Assembly (NCBI GenBank): GCA_023129655.1
Contig: JAGMBN010000003.1
Location: forward strand, 1 to 29,867
Origin: a bacterium
Lineage (GTDB): Bacteria > JAHJDO01
DNA: 29,867 bases
Reading direction: 5' to 3'
Below the pieces are notes generated by a model. That model saw only the letters and a program-made list of their open reading frames with translations. It did not search any database and was not told the origin of the DNA. This document shows positions 8,838-16,049 of this stretch, piece by piece; within the stretch, counting starts at the first letter, position 1; every line of letters starts with the position of its first letter. A program made the position numbers and the translations under genes.

Positions 8838-9983
8838 ATGACAAAAATAAATAAAAAATTAGGTGACGGAGAATATCATTTACAGCAGTCCGAGATAATG
8901 ATTGCCACGGAGGATTTCAGGGAAGGAGGTTTTGCCTTTATTTCCGAAGGTTCTCTTGCCTTGAGAGAGCTCGGACATTACGGGGTAACAAAGCCCATTC
9001 CGAACGGTGAATCGGCTATAACAGCCTTGATTACAGGAAAAGACTGTAAAAAAATTTACGGCGCAACCTCAGGCAAAAAGTCGCATTTGTTTTATTATGA
9101 TCCTTCTCCGGCAGCCGAACATGTGGTGGATATAGGAATATTGGGTAAAGATTCCGGATGTAGAAATCTGATGGCAGATAAGGATGGTGTGATATACGGC
9201 ATAGTAAATCCATCAGGAAGAATATTCAGGTATGCGCCGGAAGGAGAATATTCTCTAATCTGGACATATAAAGTGAACAAGATAGAATTTTTTCGCAAAG
9301 CTGTGGGAGAAGAAGTATCTGTGGCAGTATTAGAGCCTGTGTCAAATGTTATATATGGCATTACAAAAAAAACATCTAAATTGTTCGCATTTGATATTAA
9401 AAAGAAGTCGTTAAAAATAATGAGAAAAATAGAAAGGGCAGGAAAATCTAATGCGATAGCAATTGATAAAAAGGGGAACATTTTTGGCGCATGCAAAAAC
9501 GGCTTCTTATTCCGGTATAGTATTGCTGATGATAAATTGAATATTTTGGATATTCAATTACCTTCACCCAAAGGCATGGAGTATCTGAATCATGTAGATT
9601 CATTAGCATACGATGGGGATGAAAGCATATATGGCGGGACAACATTAGGGACAATTTTTCGGTTAAACACATCCACATTGAAGCTAATTGGATACGGCAG
9701 ACCTGTTATTGATCACAGGATACGCGCATTAGTGATTGGCAGAGATGGGATTATTTATGGCTGCGCAGGAGCTCCTGAAAAGAATTCTCATCTATTTAAA
9801 TTAAATCCGGAAGATGGTGAAGTAAAGGATATTGGAATCCCCATGGTGCATTTCCCGAAGAACTGGATATGTTATGATATATCCGCGCTTGCGGTCGGTA
9901 AAAACGGAGAAATCTATATTGGACAATCAGAGAGAGTCTCGTATTTTTTAATCTATTATCCTCCCGTAAAAAAGGATGCTTAA
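8838..9983 (+). CDS. Seven-repeat beta-propeller protein (second of a pair)
   Basis: A 381-residue protein with very regular blades. The core 'D..G.IYG' recurs near residues 72, 118, 171, 215, 264, 306 and 358 (for instance 'KDGVIYGIV', 'KKGNIFGAC', 'RDGIIYGCA', 'KNGEIYIGQ'), giving seven blades of ~42-53 residues. Each is followed by a hydrophobic strand such as 'HLFYYDP', 'RIFRYAP' or 'TIFRLNT'. It shares blade style with the gene before it but is clearly diverged. The function is unknown: a propeller enzyme (lactonase or lyase type) or a binding scaffold are both possible. No signal peptide. The next gene, an amidohydrolase, begins one base after its stop, which argues for stoichiometric production with that enzyme. 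Confidence 0.6.
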   Translation: MTKINKKLGDGEYHLQQSEIMIATEDFREGGFAFISEGSLALRELGHYGVTKPIPNGESAITALITGKDCKKIYGATSGKKSHLFYYDPSPAAEHVVDIGILGKDSGCRNLMADKDGVIYGIVNPSGRIFRYAPEGEYSLIWTYKVNKIEFFRKAVGEEVSVAVLEPVSNVIYGITKKTSKLFAFDIKKKSLKIMRKIERAGKSNAIAIDKKGNIFGACKNGFLFRYSIADDKLNILDIQLPSPKGMEYLNHVDSLAYDGDESIYGGTTLGTIFRLNTSTLKLIGYGRPVIDHRIRALVIGRDGIIYGCAGAPEKNSHLFKLNPEDGEVKDIGIPMVHFPKNWICYDISALAVGKNGEIYIGQSERVSYFLIYYPPVKKDA

Positions 9984-9984
9984 A

Positions 9985-10719
9985 ATGGATATTTTTGATT
10001 TTCACGTTCATGTTGGAGAAGGATTGCATAAGAGTTTGTCTCCAGAGAGGCTAATAAAACTTATGGACAAATATCATGTAGAAAAATGTGTTATCTGTCC
10101 TGTTGATGAGTTTATCAGTGTTAGTAACGGAAAAGGCAATGATTATATAGTTAAAGTTGTAAAGAAATATCAAGGAAGATTTTATGGATTTGCAGTATCA
10201 AACCCGTGGTTTGGGAAAGAAGGTGTAGATGAATTAAGAAAAGCGCTGGATAAGGGATTAGCCGGGTTTAAGATAAATTCAGTTCTTCAGGGATTTATGC
10301 TGTGTGATTACATATTAGACCCTCTATTAGAATTGGTATCCGAATACAAAGTTCCTGTATATGCCCATACAGGAACAATGGGAAATGCGCTGCCGTTTCA
10401 GTTATTGGAACTCGCTGAACGACACAGTAATATTAATTTTATAATGGGACATATGGGGTATTCAGATTTCTGGTATGATGTTATTCCTGTAATGGAAAGA
10501 GCTAAGAATATATACGCGGAGACTTCACATGCAGCAGCAGATAGCATAGAATCGCTTATAGATAAATTGGGAATAAATAGAATTGTTTTCGGTTCTGATA
10601 TTCCGGAGAGTAATTTAGGTGTTGAAATAAATAAGCTGGAATTATTAAATCTTGATAAAAAAGCGTTAGAGAGCGTGTTTTCATTAAATGCAAAGAAACT
10701 TTTAGGGGAAAGAAGATGA
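9985..10719 (+). CDS. Amidohydrolase_2 family protein, A-type (A1)
   Basis: This 244-residue TIM-barrel metal-dependent hydrolase belongs to the Amidohydro_2 (ACMSD-like) group, at the short end for the family. The metal/catalytic set is complete: H7-x-H9 in 'DFHVHVG', K96 in 'GFKINS', His in 'VYAHTGT', His in 'IMGHMGYSDFWYD' and D205 in 'VFGSDIPES'. The family hydrolyses lactones or C-N bonds, or decarboxylates. The substrate is unknown. The ATG at 9985 gives the family N-terminus and has AAGG at a 9-nt spacing; an in-frame ATG at 9976 would lie right against that site. It overlaps its partner B1 by ATGA. It is a clear homologue of the gene at 13833-14558. Confidence 0.8.
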   Translation: MDIFDFHVHVGEGLHKSLSPERLIKLMDKYHVEKCVICPVDEFISVSNGKGNDYIVKVVKKYQGRFYGFAVSNPWFGKEGVDELRKALDKGLAGFKINSVLQGFMLCDYILDPLLELVSEYKVPVYAHTGTMGNALPFQLLELAERHSNINFIMGHMGYSDFWYDVIPVMERAKNIYAETSHAAADSIESLIDKLGINRIVFGSDIPESNLGVEINKLELLNLDKKALESVFSLNAKKLLGERR

Positions 10720-11450
10720 TAATAGATTTTCATGCCCATTTATTTACCGAGTGGAAAGGATTGAAAGGGATAACACCTCGTCAGATGATACATGAAATGG
10801 AAAGAAACGGGGTTAATAAAACAGTGGTCTTTACAATGAATGGGTTCTGGGGCGACTTCAGCAAGGCAAATGATGAGTTGATAAAATTAACCAAAGCATA
10901 CAGTGATAGATTGATTCCTTTCTGCACTGTCCATCCATATGAGATTGATAAAGCTGTTACTGAAATAAAAAGGTGCAGAAATAAGTTTAATATTAAAGGC
11001 ATAAAACTTCATCCATGGCTTCAGGGCTTTTCAGTTACATCAGATGAGATGTTTAAACTCGGAGAAGTTGCTGCCGGCTTGGGAATGATTTTAGTCTTTC
11101 ATGATGGTACACCGCCCTATTGCGAACCTTTGCAGATTGCCAACCTAGCATATCGTTTTCCAGCGTTGAAGATTGTATTGGGTCATGGAGGACTTAAAGA
11201 CTATTACATAGAGTCCATTATTTCCGTTAAAAAATTTAGCAATGTCTATATCGGCACAAATTTTTCTGCTCCAGCACTAGAAAAACTTTGTAAGGAATTG
11301 AATGGTAGAAGAATAATATTCGGTTCTGATAATGGTTTTGGGAAATATAGCCTTAAGTATAATCTGAAAACAATAAATTCCTTATCAATATCTGATAAGA
11401 CAAAAGAAAAAATATTGTGGGAAAATGCCAAAAGTCTTCTTGAATTTTAA
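10716..11450 (+). CDS. Amidohydrolase_2 family protein, B-type (B1)
   Basis: A 244-residue Amidohydro_2 protein translated from an ATGA overlap with A1. The metal-site residues are intact: H6-x-H8 ('IDFHAHLF'), Lys in 'GIKLHPWLQGFSVT', His in 'VFHDGTPPY', His in 'VLGHGG' and Asp in 'IFGSDNGFG'. It resembles A1 only in overall fold, but it closely resembles the gene at 14558-15328, sharing 'KLHPWLQ.FSVT' and 'FHDGTPPY'. A1 and B1 are therefore two ancient paralogues kept as an adjacent pair and may form a mixed complex. The reaction is unknown. Confidence 0.8.
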   Translation: MIIDFHAHLFTEWKGLKGITPRQMIHEMERNGVNKTVVFTMNGFWGDFSKANDELIKLTKAYSDRLIPFCTVHPYEIDKAVTEIKRCRNKFNIKGIKLHPWLQGFSVTSDEMFKLGEVAAGLGMILVFHDGTPPYCEPLQIANLAYRFPALKIVLGHGGLKDYYIESIISVKKFSNVYIGTNFSAPALEKLCKELNGRRIIFGSDNGFGKYSLKYNLKTINSLSISDKTKEKILWENAKSLLEF

Positions 11451-11485
11451 TAAAAATAAAAGCACGAGAAAGGAGAAAACTAAAG

Positions 11486-12454
11486 ATGGATGAGATTTGT
11501 TTAAACAATGAAAAATTAGAGGTAAGACTAAACAAGAGGTTGATGTCTTTAAAGATAATAGATAAAAGGAGTTCTTTTGTCTGGAAGTCGCAGGAACTTT
11601 TTCATATTGAATATGGAGAAGGCATTCATTTAACACACAGACATTGCAAAGCGGATTTTGAGGAGGCAGGAGATAGGATTAAAATCAAGCTGCATAGTTT
11701 TAGATATTGGGCAAGATGGCCTGAGCATTACTACTGCAGACCGGAGAAAGGTCCGGATCTAAATATTACCTTAGAGATTATTCTAAAGAAGGATTGCCTG
11801 CGGTTTATCATTCATCCAATAGAGAATATGGATGAAGAGCAAATTACCATATCTTTTCTTTATGAATTTGGAAAATTTTCCACTAAAGAACAAGGGAAAT
11901 TTGTGTTGCCTTATGGAGCAGGTATCCTTATTCCATTTCCGCGAGAAGATGCTATTCTGCGGGATGACTCGATTTACGGACCTTTAACTATGCCCATCTT
12001 TGGTATCCTGCGTAACAAAAACGGTTTTGCCTGTATAATTGAGACACCTTTTGACTGCCGGGTAAAGACTTCTGTTAATCAATTACCTGATGAAGACGCG
12101 GGAATCTCTCCAGTGTTTGTATTTGAAAACAAGCGTTTGAATTATGAGCGTATGCTGGATTATTTCTTTATCCCTAATGCTACCTATGTAGATATTGCTA
12201 AGGTTTATAGAAAACGGTTAATAGAAAAAGGTAGATTTGTTTCTCTAAAACAGAAGATTGAAGCAAACCCAGAAGTGGAGAAATTGGTGGGAGCAGTGGT
12301 CTGGAAACACAATGTATTCTGTAATGAAAGACCTGAAGGAGCGAAGAAAGACTATAGTCTCTATGTAAGGGACCCAAGAGAAGCAGTGATGGAAGGGAAA
12401 CCAGCTAACTGGACTGCCAAGGAATTATTTACAACAGCAAAAAAGAGAGGTTAA
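11486..12454 (+). pseudogene. Truncated glycoside hydrolase-like gene (N-terminal half only)
   Basis: 322 codons, with AAAGGAG upstream and ATG start. The content is a beta-sandwich like the N-terminal domain of TIM-barrel glycosidase-like proteins (DUF5696/GH-like style), then the linker helices ('VYRKRLIEKGRFVSLKQKI', 'NPEVEKLVGAVVW'), ending 'TAKELFTTAKKRG' at the point where barrel strand two should begin. The 724-residue glycosidase at 2767 continues at the matching place with 'MKVPMAFHWYGWDD'. No other frame restores the barrel, so the catalytic half is deleted rather than frameshifted. A readable remnant of a C-terminal end follows at 12516-12584. It could still be translated as a stand-alone carbohydrate-binding sandwich, but I think it is decayed. 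Family identity is less certain than the truncation. Confidence 0.6.
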
Positions 12455-12470
12455 ATAGCCAAAATAAAAT

Positions 12471-12500
12471 TTGACATTTTACGGTATGGCGGATTATATT
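12471..12500 (+). promoter_or_regulatory. Strong sigma-70-type promoter for the DegT-amidohydrolase operon
   Basis: A perfect TTGACA (12471-12476) is followed after 18 nt by TATATT (12495-12500, 5 of 6 to consensus). Transcription would start near 12507, about 97 nt before the aminotransferase start. The leader includes the glycosidase remnant. It lies in the scar between the two ends of the broken glycosidase, and would give the second half of the island an independent promoter. Confidence 0.6.
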
Positions 12501-12515
12501 TCAGGGTCAAAATAA

Positions 12516-12584
12516 TTTTTGATAGGAGAGGAACTTAACACCAATCTTAAAGCAAAATCAGTAAATGTGTACAAAATTAAATAA
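12516..12584 (+). pseudogene. C-terminal remnant of a glycosidase
   Basis: A 22-codon open fragment, with no start and a stop just upstream, reads '...EELNTNLKAKSVNVYKIK' then TAA. It aligns with the last residues of the intact glycosidase ending at 4941 ('EIKFDMSLKPKSVNLYQI'), sharing the 'LK.KSVN.Y.I' core. It lies 61 nt after the truncated gene and is probably the other end of it, left by an internal deletion of several hundred codons. Confidence 0.55.
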
Positions 12585-12603
12585 ATAACATAGGAGTGTT
12601 TAA

Positions 12604-13836
12604 ATGGGCAGATTAGCAATTAATGGTGGTAAGCCAGTTAGGGAAAAGTCTTTTCCTATCTGGCCGGTTTGCGATGAAAAAGAAGCAGAAGCAGTTAGAC
12701 AGGTTGCCTTGAGCGGAAAATGGTGGAGAGGCGCTTATAGTAAGTCAGAGTTTGACCGCCAGGATACAGGAGAAGAACGTTCTAAGATTGCAGAATTTGA
12801 AGAAAACTTTGCTCGGCACCATCACGCAAAATACGCTGTTGCTGTTGCCAGCGGTTCTGCGGCATTGGAGATATCAGTAAGAGCGCTAGGAATTGGTGCG
12901 GGAGATGAGGTAATAACTACCCCGTATACATTTATTGCTACAACAACATGTATCTTGAATAACAATGCTGTGCCGGTATATGTAGATATTGACCATGAAA
13001 CGTATAATATAAATGCTGATCTAATTGAGCGAGCAATTACGCCACGTACAAAAGCAATTATCCCGGTACATTTTAGTGGCGATCTCTGTGACATGGAAAA
13101 GATAAATATCTTGGCCATGAAATATAATCTAAAGGTTATTGAAGATGCTGCTCATGCCCATGGAGTGGAACTTGATGGAGAAAAGATGGCAGGTACTTTT
13201 GGAGATCTGGGCGTCTTTTCTTTTCAATCAGCCAAGAATATGGCTTCAGGCGAAGGAGGGATTATTATAACAAATAATGAGGAGTTAGCAGATATATGTT
13301 TTTCCCTTCATCATTACGGTAGAGTAAAAGATGGACTTTGGTATGAACATCACCGTCTGGGATGGAATTACCGCATGGCAGAATTTCAGGCAGCCATTTT
13401 ATTAGTACAACTATCCCGATTAGATAAATTAAACAGAATCCGGATGAAGAATGCTGAATATTTATATGAGAAAATTTCCAAGATTGATGGCATTAAACCT
13501 TGCAGAATTAATACGCGGTTAACAAAGCATAGTCATCACATTTTTATGCTGCGTTATGATGCAACTAAATTTGGGAATATTCATCGGGATAAATTTGTTG
13601 AAGCGCTTAATGCTGAAGGTATTCCAGCATTAACAGGATATACTTTTCCTAATTATGCTAATCCATTTATGCAATCACAGATCTTTAAGAAGGGCGAATG
13701 CCCTGTTGTGGAAAAGGCATGCAATGAAGAAGCAATATGGCTTGAACATCGTCTGCTGTTAGGAGACAGAAATGATATGGATGATATTGTAAAAGCATTT
13801 GAGAAGATAAAAGAGAATTGTACAGAGTTGCAATGA
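12604..13836 (+). CDS. DegT/DnrJ/EryC1/StrS-family PLP aminotransferase
   Basis: This 410-residue fold-type I PLP enzyme carries the family start 'LAINGGKPVR'. The internal-aldimine lysine is K211 in 'SFQSAKNMASGEGG', and D181 in 'VIEDAAHAHG' pairs with the pyridine nitrogen. 'ASGSAALEISVRALGIGAGDE' residues hold the phosphate. These enzymes transfer the amino group of glutamate or glutamine to keto-sugars or to scyllo-inosose-type cyclitols. TAGGAG lies about 8 nt before the ATG. It overlaps the next amidohydrolase by ATGA. With an AAC(3)-fold acetyltransferase in the same island, an amino-sugar or aminocyclitol intermediate is a reasonable inference, but neither substrate nor direction is shown by the sequence. 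Confidence 0.87.
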   Translation: MGRLAINGGKPVREKSFPIWPVCDEKEAEAVRQVALSGKWWRGAYSKSEFDRQDTGEERSKIAEFEENFARHHHAKYAVAVASGSAALEISVRALGIGAGDEVITTPYTFIATTTCILNNNAVPVYVDIDHETYNINADLIERAITPRTKAIIPVHFSGDLCDMEKINILAMKYNLKVIEDAAHAHGVELDGEKMAGTFGDLGVFSFQSAKNMASGEGGIIITNNEELADICFSLHHYGRVKDGLWYEHHRLGWNYRMAEFQAAILLVQLSRLDKLNRIRMKNAEYLYEKISKIDGIKPCRINTRLTKHSHHIFMLRYDATKFGNIHRDKFVEALNAEGIPALTGYTFPNYANPFMQSQIFKKGECPVVEKACNEEAIWLEHRLLLGDRNDMDDIVKAFEKIKENCTELQ

Positions 13837-14558
13837 AAATTATTGACATTTATTCCCGAATAGGTAAAGGACGTCCTGAAGAGTCTAGGCCAGTTGATGT
13901 GGCTTTACATGAAATGGATAAGGCAGGCATTTCACATGCATGGATTTGTCCAACCGATGCATACGTTGCAGTACGTAACCATGAAGGAAATGACTTTATT
14001 GCTAAGACGATATCGGATTATCCAGACCGTTTTATTGGCTATGCGGTTGCGAATCCATGGTTTGGCCACAAGGCAATAGAGGAACTGCATCGCGCTTTTA
14101 AAAATGGACTCCGGGGACTCTTTTTATACCCGCCTGTACAGGGTTTTCAATTAAGCGATCCACTAATTGATCCGCTGATAGAGGTAGCATATAAGTTTAA
14201 TGTGCCAATTTATGCACACACAGGAACCCCTGTTTGTGCGATGCCATTTCAATTGGCTGCCTTGGCCCGGCGACATCAAGATGTCAAATTTATTATGGGA
14301 CATATGGGATATTCTGATTTCTGGTATGATGCAGTAGCTGCTACGAGTACATCTAATAATATCTGGTTGGAAACATCATTGATTGATGGTGATATTATAG
14401 CAGATGGAGTGAAGAAATTGGGCGCTGAACGTTTTCTTTTTGGCAGTGCTGCGCCTTTTTCGATCATCACCTGTGAAATTGAAAAGATTACTTCACTTGC
14501 TGTGTCTAAAAATACTATTGAAAAGATATTGCAACATAATGCAAAAGGACTGTTGTGA
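13833..14558 (+). CDS. Amidohydrolase_2-like protein, A-type (A2), metal site degenerate
   Basis: A 241-residue homologue of A1 (9985-10719), with shared blocks such as 'IMGHMGYSDFWYD', 'YAHTGT' and 'NPWFG'. Key catalytic positions differ: the HxH motif of A1 is Y7-S-R9 ('IDIYSRIG'), the barrel lysine K96 of A1 is F97 ('RGLFLYPP'), and the catalytic aspartate D205 of A1 is A206 ('LFGSAAPFS'). Only the two later His remain. It therefore probably cannot bind the usual metal and may be a structural or regulatory partner of B2. The ATG at 13833 overlaps the aminotransferase stop (ATGA); an upstream in-frame TTG at 13818 is disfavoured. The gene is intact, so the protein seems to be kept under selection. 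Confidence 0.78.
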   Translation: MKIIDIYSRIGKGRPEESRPVDVALHEMDKAGISHAWICPTDAYVAVRNHEGNDFIAKTISDYPDRFIGYAVANPWFGHKAIEELHRAFKNGLRGLFLYPPVQGFQLSDPLIDPLIEVAYKFNVPIYAHTGTPVCAMPFQLAALARRHQDVKFIMGHMGYSDFWYDAVAATSTSNNIWLETSLIDGDIIADGVKKLGAERFLFGSAAPFSIITCEIEKITSLAVSKNTIEKILQHNAKGLL

Positions 14559-15328
14559 TGAGACTTGACACACACTTACATGTGATGTTGAAGCCCTTTT
14601 TTGGACGTCAGCCCACCGATCCAGAAAAACTTTTATCCGATCTGGCAGAATGTGGTTTGGATGGTGGATGGGTTTCGTCAGTTGACTCAATGATTACTCG
14701 TGATTTGTGTTTACAACAACGAATGAACGATAGACTTGCTGAAATGACCTGCAAGTATCCAGGACGTATTGAAGGTTTTTGTACGGTTGATCCGGGTGGT
14801 ATGGAAAAAGCAGCTCGCGAAGTGGAACGTTCGGTAAAAGATCTCGGCTTAATAGGAGTAAAATTACATCCATGGCTTCAAGCCTTCAGTGTTACTCATC
14901 CTGGTGTAGATCTTATTATGGAGATGGCAGGATCTCTTGGGGTCCCTGTTCTATTTCACGATGGAACACCCCCATATGCCACTCCACGGCAAATTGCATG
15001 GTTGGCCGAAAAGCATCAAAAAACACAGGTAATCTTGGGACATGCTGGATTGGCAGACCTTTGGCGTGATGCTGCAGATGCTGCTCGACTACATAGTAAT
15101 ATCTGGCTTCAGCCAACTGCTGCACCACCAATTACTATTCGTGCAGCTATGGAAGCAGCTGGACAAAATAGAATCCTTTTCGGCACTGACGGTGGCTTTG
15201 GAACGACAGGATTTATTCAATACTGTATTGACAAATACAGAGCCGCTTTGGACAGCGAAACATTTGAGCGTATAGTGCTTGATAATCCACGAGAACTACA
15301 ATGCAGATGCAAGGCTACAAGCCGATGA
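14558..15328 (+). CDS. Amidohydrolase_2 family protein, B-type (B2)
   Basis: A 256-residue Amidohydro_2 protein and homologue of B1. All metal-site residues are present: 'DTHLHV' (HxH), 'GVKLHPWLQAFSVT' (Lys), 'LFHDGTPPY' (His), 'ILGHAGLADLW' (His) and 'LFGTDGGFG' (Asp). Its ATG shares one base with the A2 stop, so translation is coupled. With A2 lacking its ligands, B2 would be the active partner of this second pair. It is the last gene of the island; truB starts 16 nt downstream. The substrate is unknown. Confidence 0.8.
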   Translation: MRLDTHLHVMLKPFFGRQPTDPEKLLSDLAECGLDGGWVSSVDSMITRDLCLQQRMNDRLAEMTCKYPGRIEGFCTVDPGGMEKAAREVERSVKDLGLIGVKLHPWLQAFSVTHPGVDLIMEMAGSLGVPVLFHDGTPPYATPRQIAWLAEKHQKTQVILGHAGLADLWRDAADAARLHSNIWLQPTAAPPITIRAAMEAAGQNRILFGTDGGFGTTGFIQYCIDKYRAALDSETFERIVLDNPRELQCRCKATSR

Positions 15329-15344
15329 CAGTAAATAAATTTAG

Positions 15345-16043
15345 ATGTCAAAATTTAATATAGATTGTGTTTTAAATATAGATAAACCAAAAGACTGGAC
15401 ATCGCACGATGTTGTAGCTGCGATAAGAAGCCATTTCAAAATAAAGAAGGTTGGTCACGCTGGAACTCTGGATCCGAATGCAACTGGAGTTTTGCTGATT
15501 TGCCTTGGAAAAGCTACTAAAAAAGCAAGTTTCCTGACCGGACAGAAAAAAACATATGAAGGAACTCTTTTACTTGGAACTACAACCGATACTCAGGACA
15601 TTAAAGGTAAAGTAATAAAAAAAATTAAGGTTGAGAAGGTTGATACTGAATTATTATCTGATATTTTAGAAGACTTAACAGGAGATATATCTCAGATACC
15701 GCCTATGTATTCAGCTGTTCATTATAAAGGAGAGAGGTTATATAAACTTGCCAGAAGGGGGATAAAAGTAGATCCTGAACCGCGCAAGGTACATATTTAT
15801 AGTATAGACTTGTTAAGTATCAATATCCCTGAAATTTCCATTCGTGTTGTATGTTCTAAGGGAACATATATCCGCACTCTTGCTGATACAATTGGAGAAA
15901 AGCTTGGCTATGGAGCGTGCCTTAAGGATCTGAGAAGAATTCAGGTTGGGAATTTTCATATTAAGGATTCTTTGACGCTGAATGATGTGCTGGGAACGGG
16001 CGGGGGCAAGCCCCACCCCTACAATGTAGAAATTGGACATTAA
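15345..16043 (+). CDS. truB: tRNA pseudouridine(55) synthase TruB
   Basis: TruB makes pseudouridine 55 in the T-loop of tRNAs. Motifs are 'LNIDKPKDWTSHDVV' at the N-terminus and 'GHAGTLDPNATGVLL' with catalytic D43, plus 'KTYEGTLLLGTTTDTQD', 'PPMYSAVHYKGERLYKLAR' and 'CSKGTYIRTLADTIGEKLG'. It has 232 residues, the short form without a PUA domain. The last ~16 codons (after 'LTLNDVL') are encoded by a GC-rich palindromic repeat and look unlike family sequence, so the natural C-terminus may have been replaced. ribF follows 6 nt downstream. There is no clear Shine-Dalgarno, and translation may depend on the gene upstream. Confidence 0.95.
   Translation: MSKFNIDCVLNIDKPKDWTSHDVVAAIRSHFKIKKVGHAGTLDPNATGVLLICLGKATKKASFLTGQKKTYEGTLLLGTTTDTQDIKGKVIKKIKVEKVDTELLSDILEDLTGDISQIPPMYSAVHYKGERLYKLARRGIKVDPEPRKVHIYSIDLLSINIPEISIRVVCSKGTYIRTLADTIGEKLGYGACLKDLRRIQVGNFHIKDSLTLNDVLGTGGGKPHPYNVEIGH
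15998..16019. repeat. GC-rich palindromic repeat inside the truB 3' end
   Basis: GGG-CGGGGGC-AA-GCCCC-ACCCC forms a stem with a small internal loop, followed by 'TACAATG'. It is far richer in G+C than the surroundings and has the form of REP-like palindromes of the 'GTAGGGG...GCTTGCCCC' type scattered through many bacterial genomes. Here it is read through as coding sequence ('GTGGGKPHPYN'). Confidence 0.6.
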
Positions 16044-16049
16044 ATTAAT

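Noticed and set aside
2767..15328. Prophage, integron or transposon carrying the island
   Set aside because: No integrase, transposase, tRNA boundary or flanking direct repeats seen; the mode of acquisition remains unknown.
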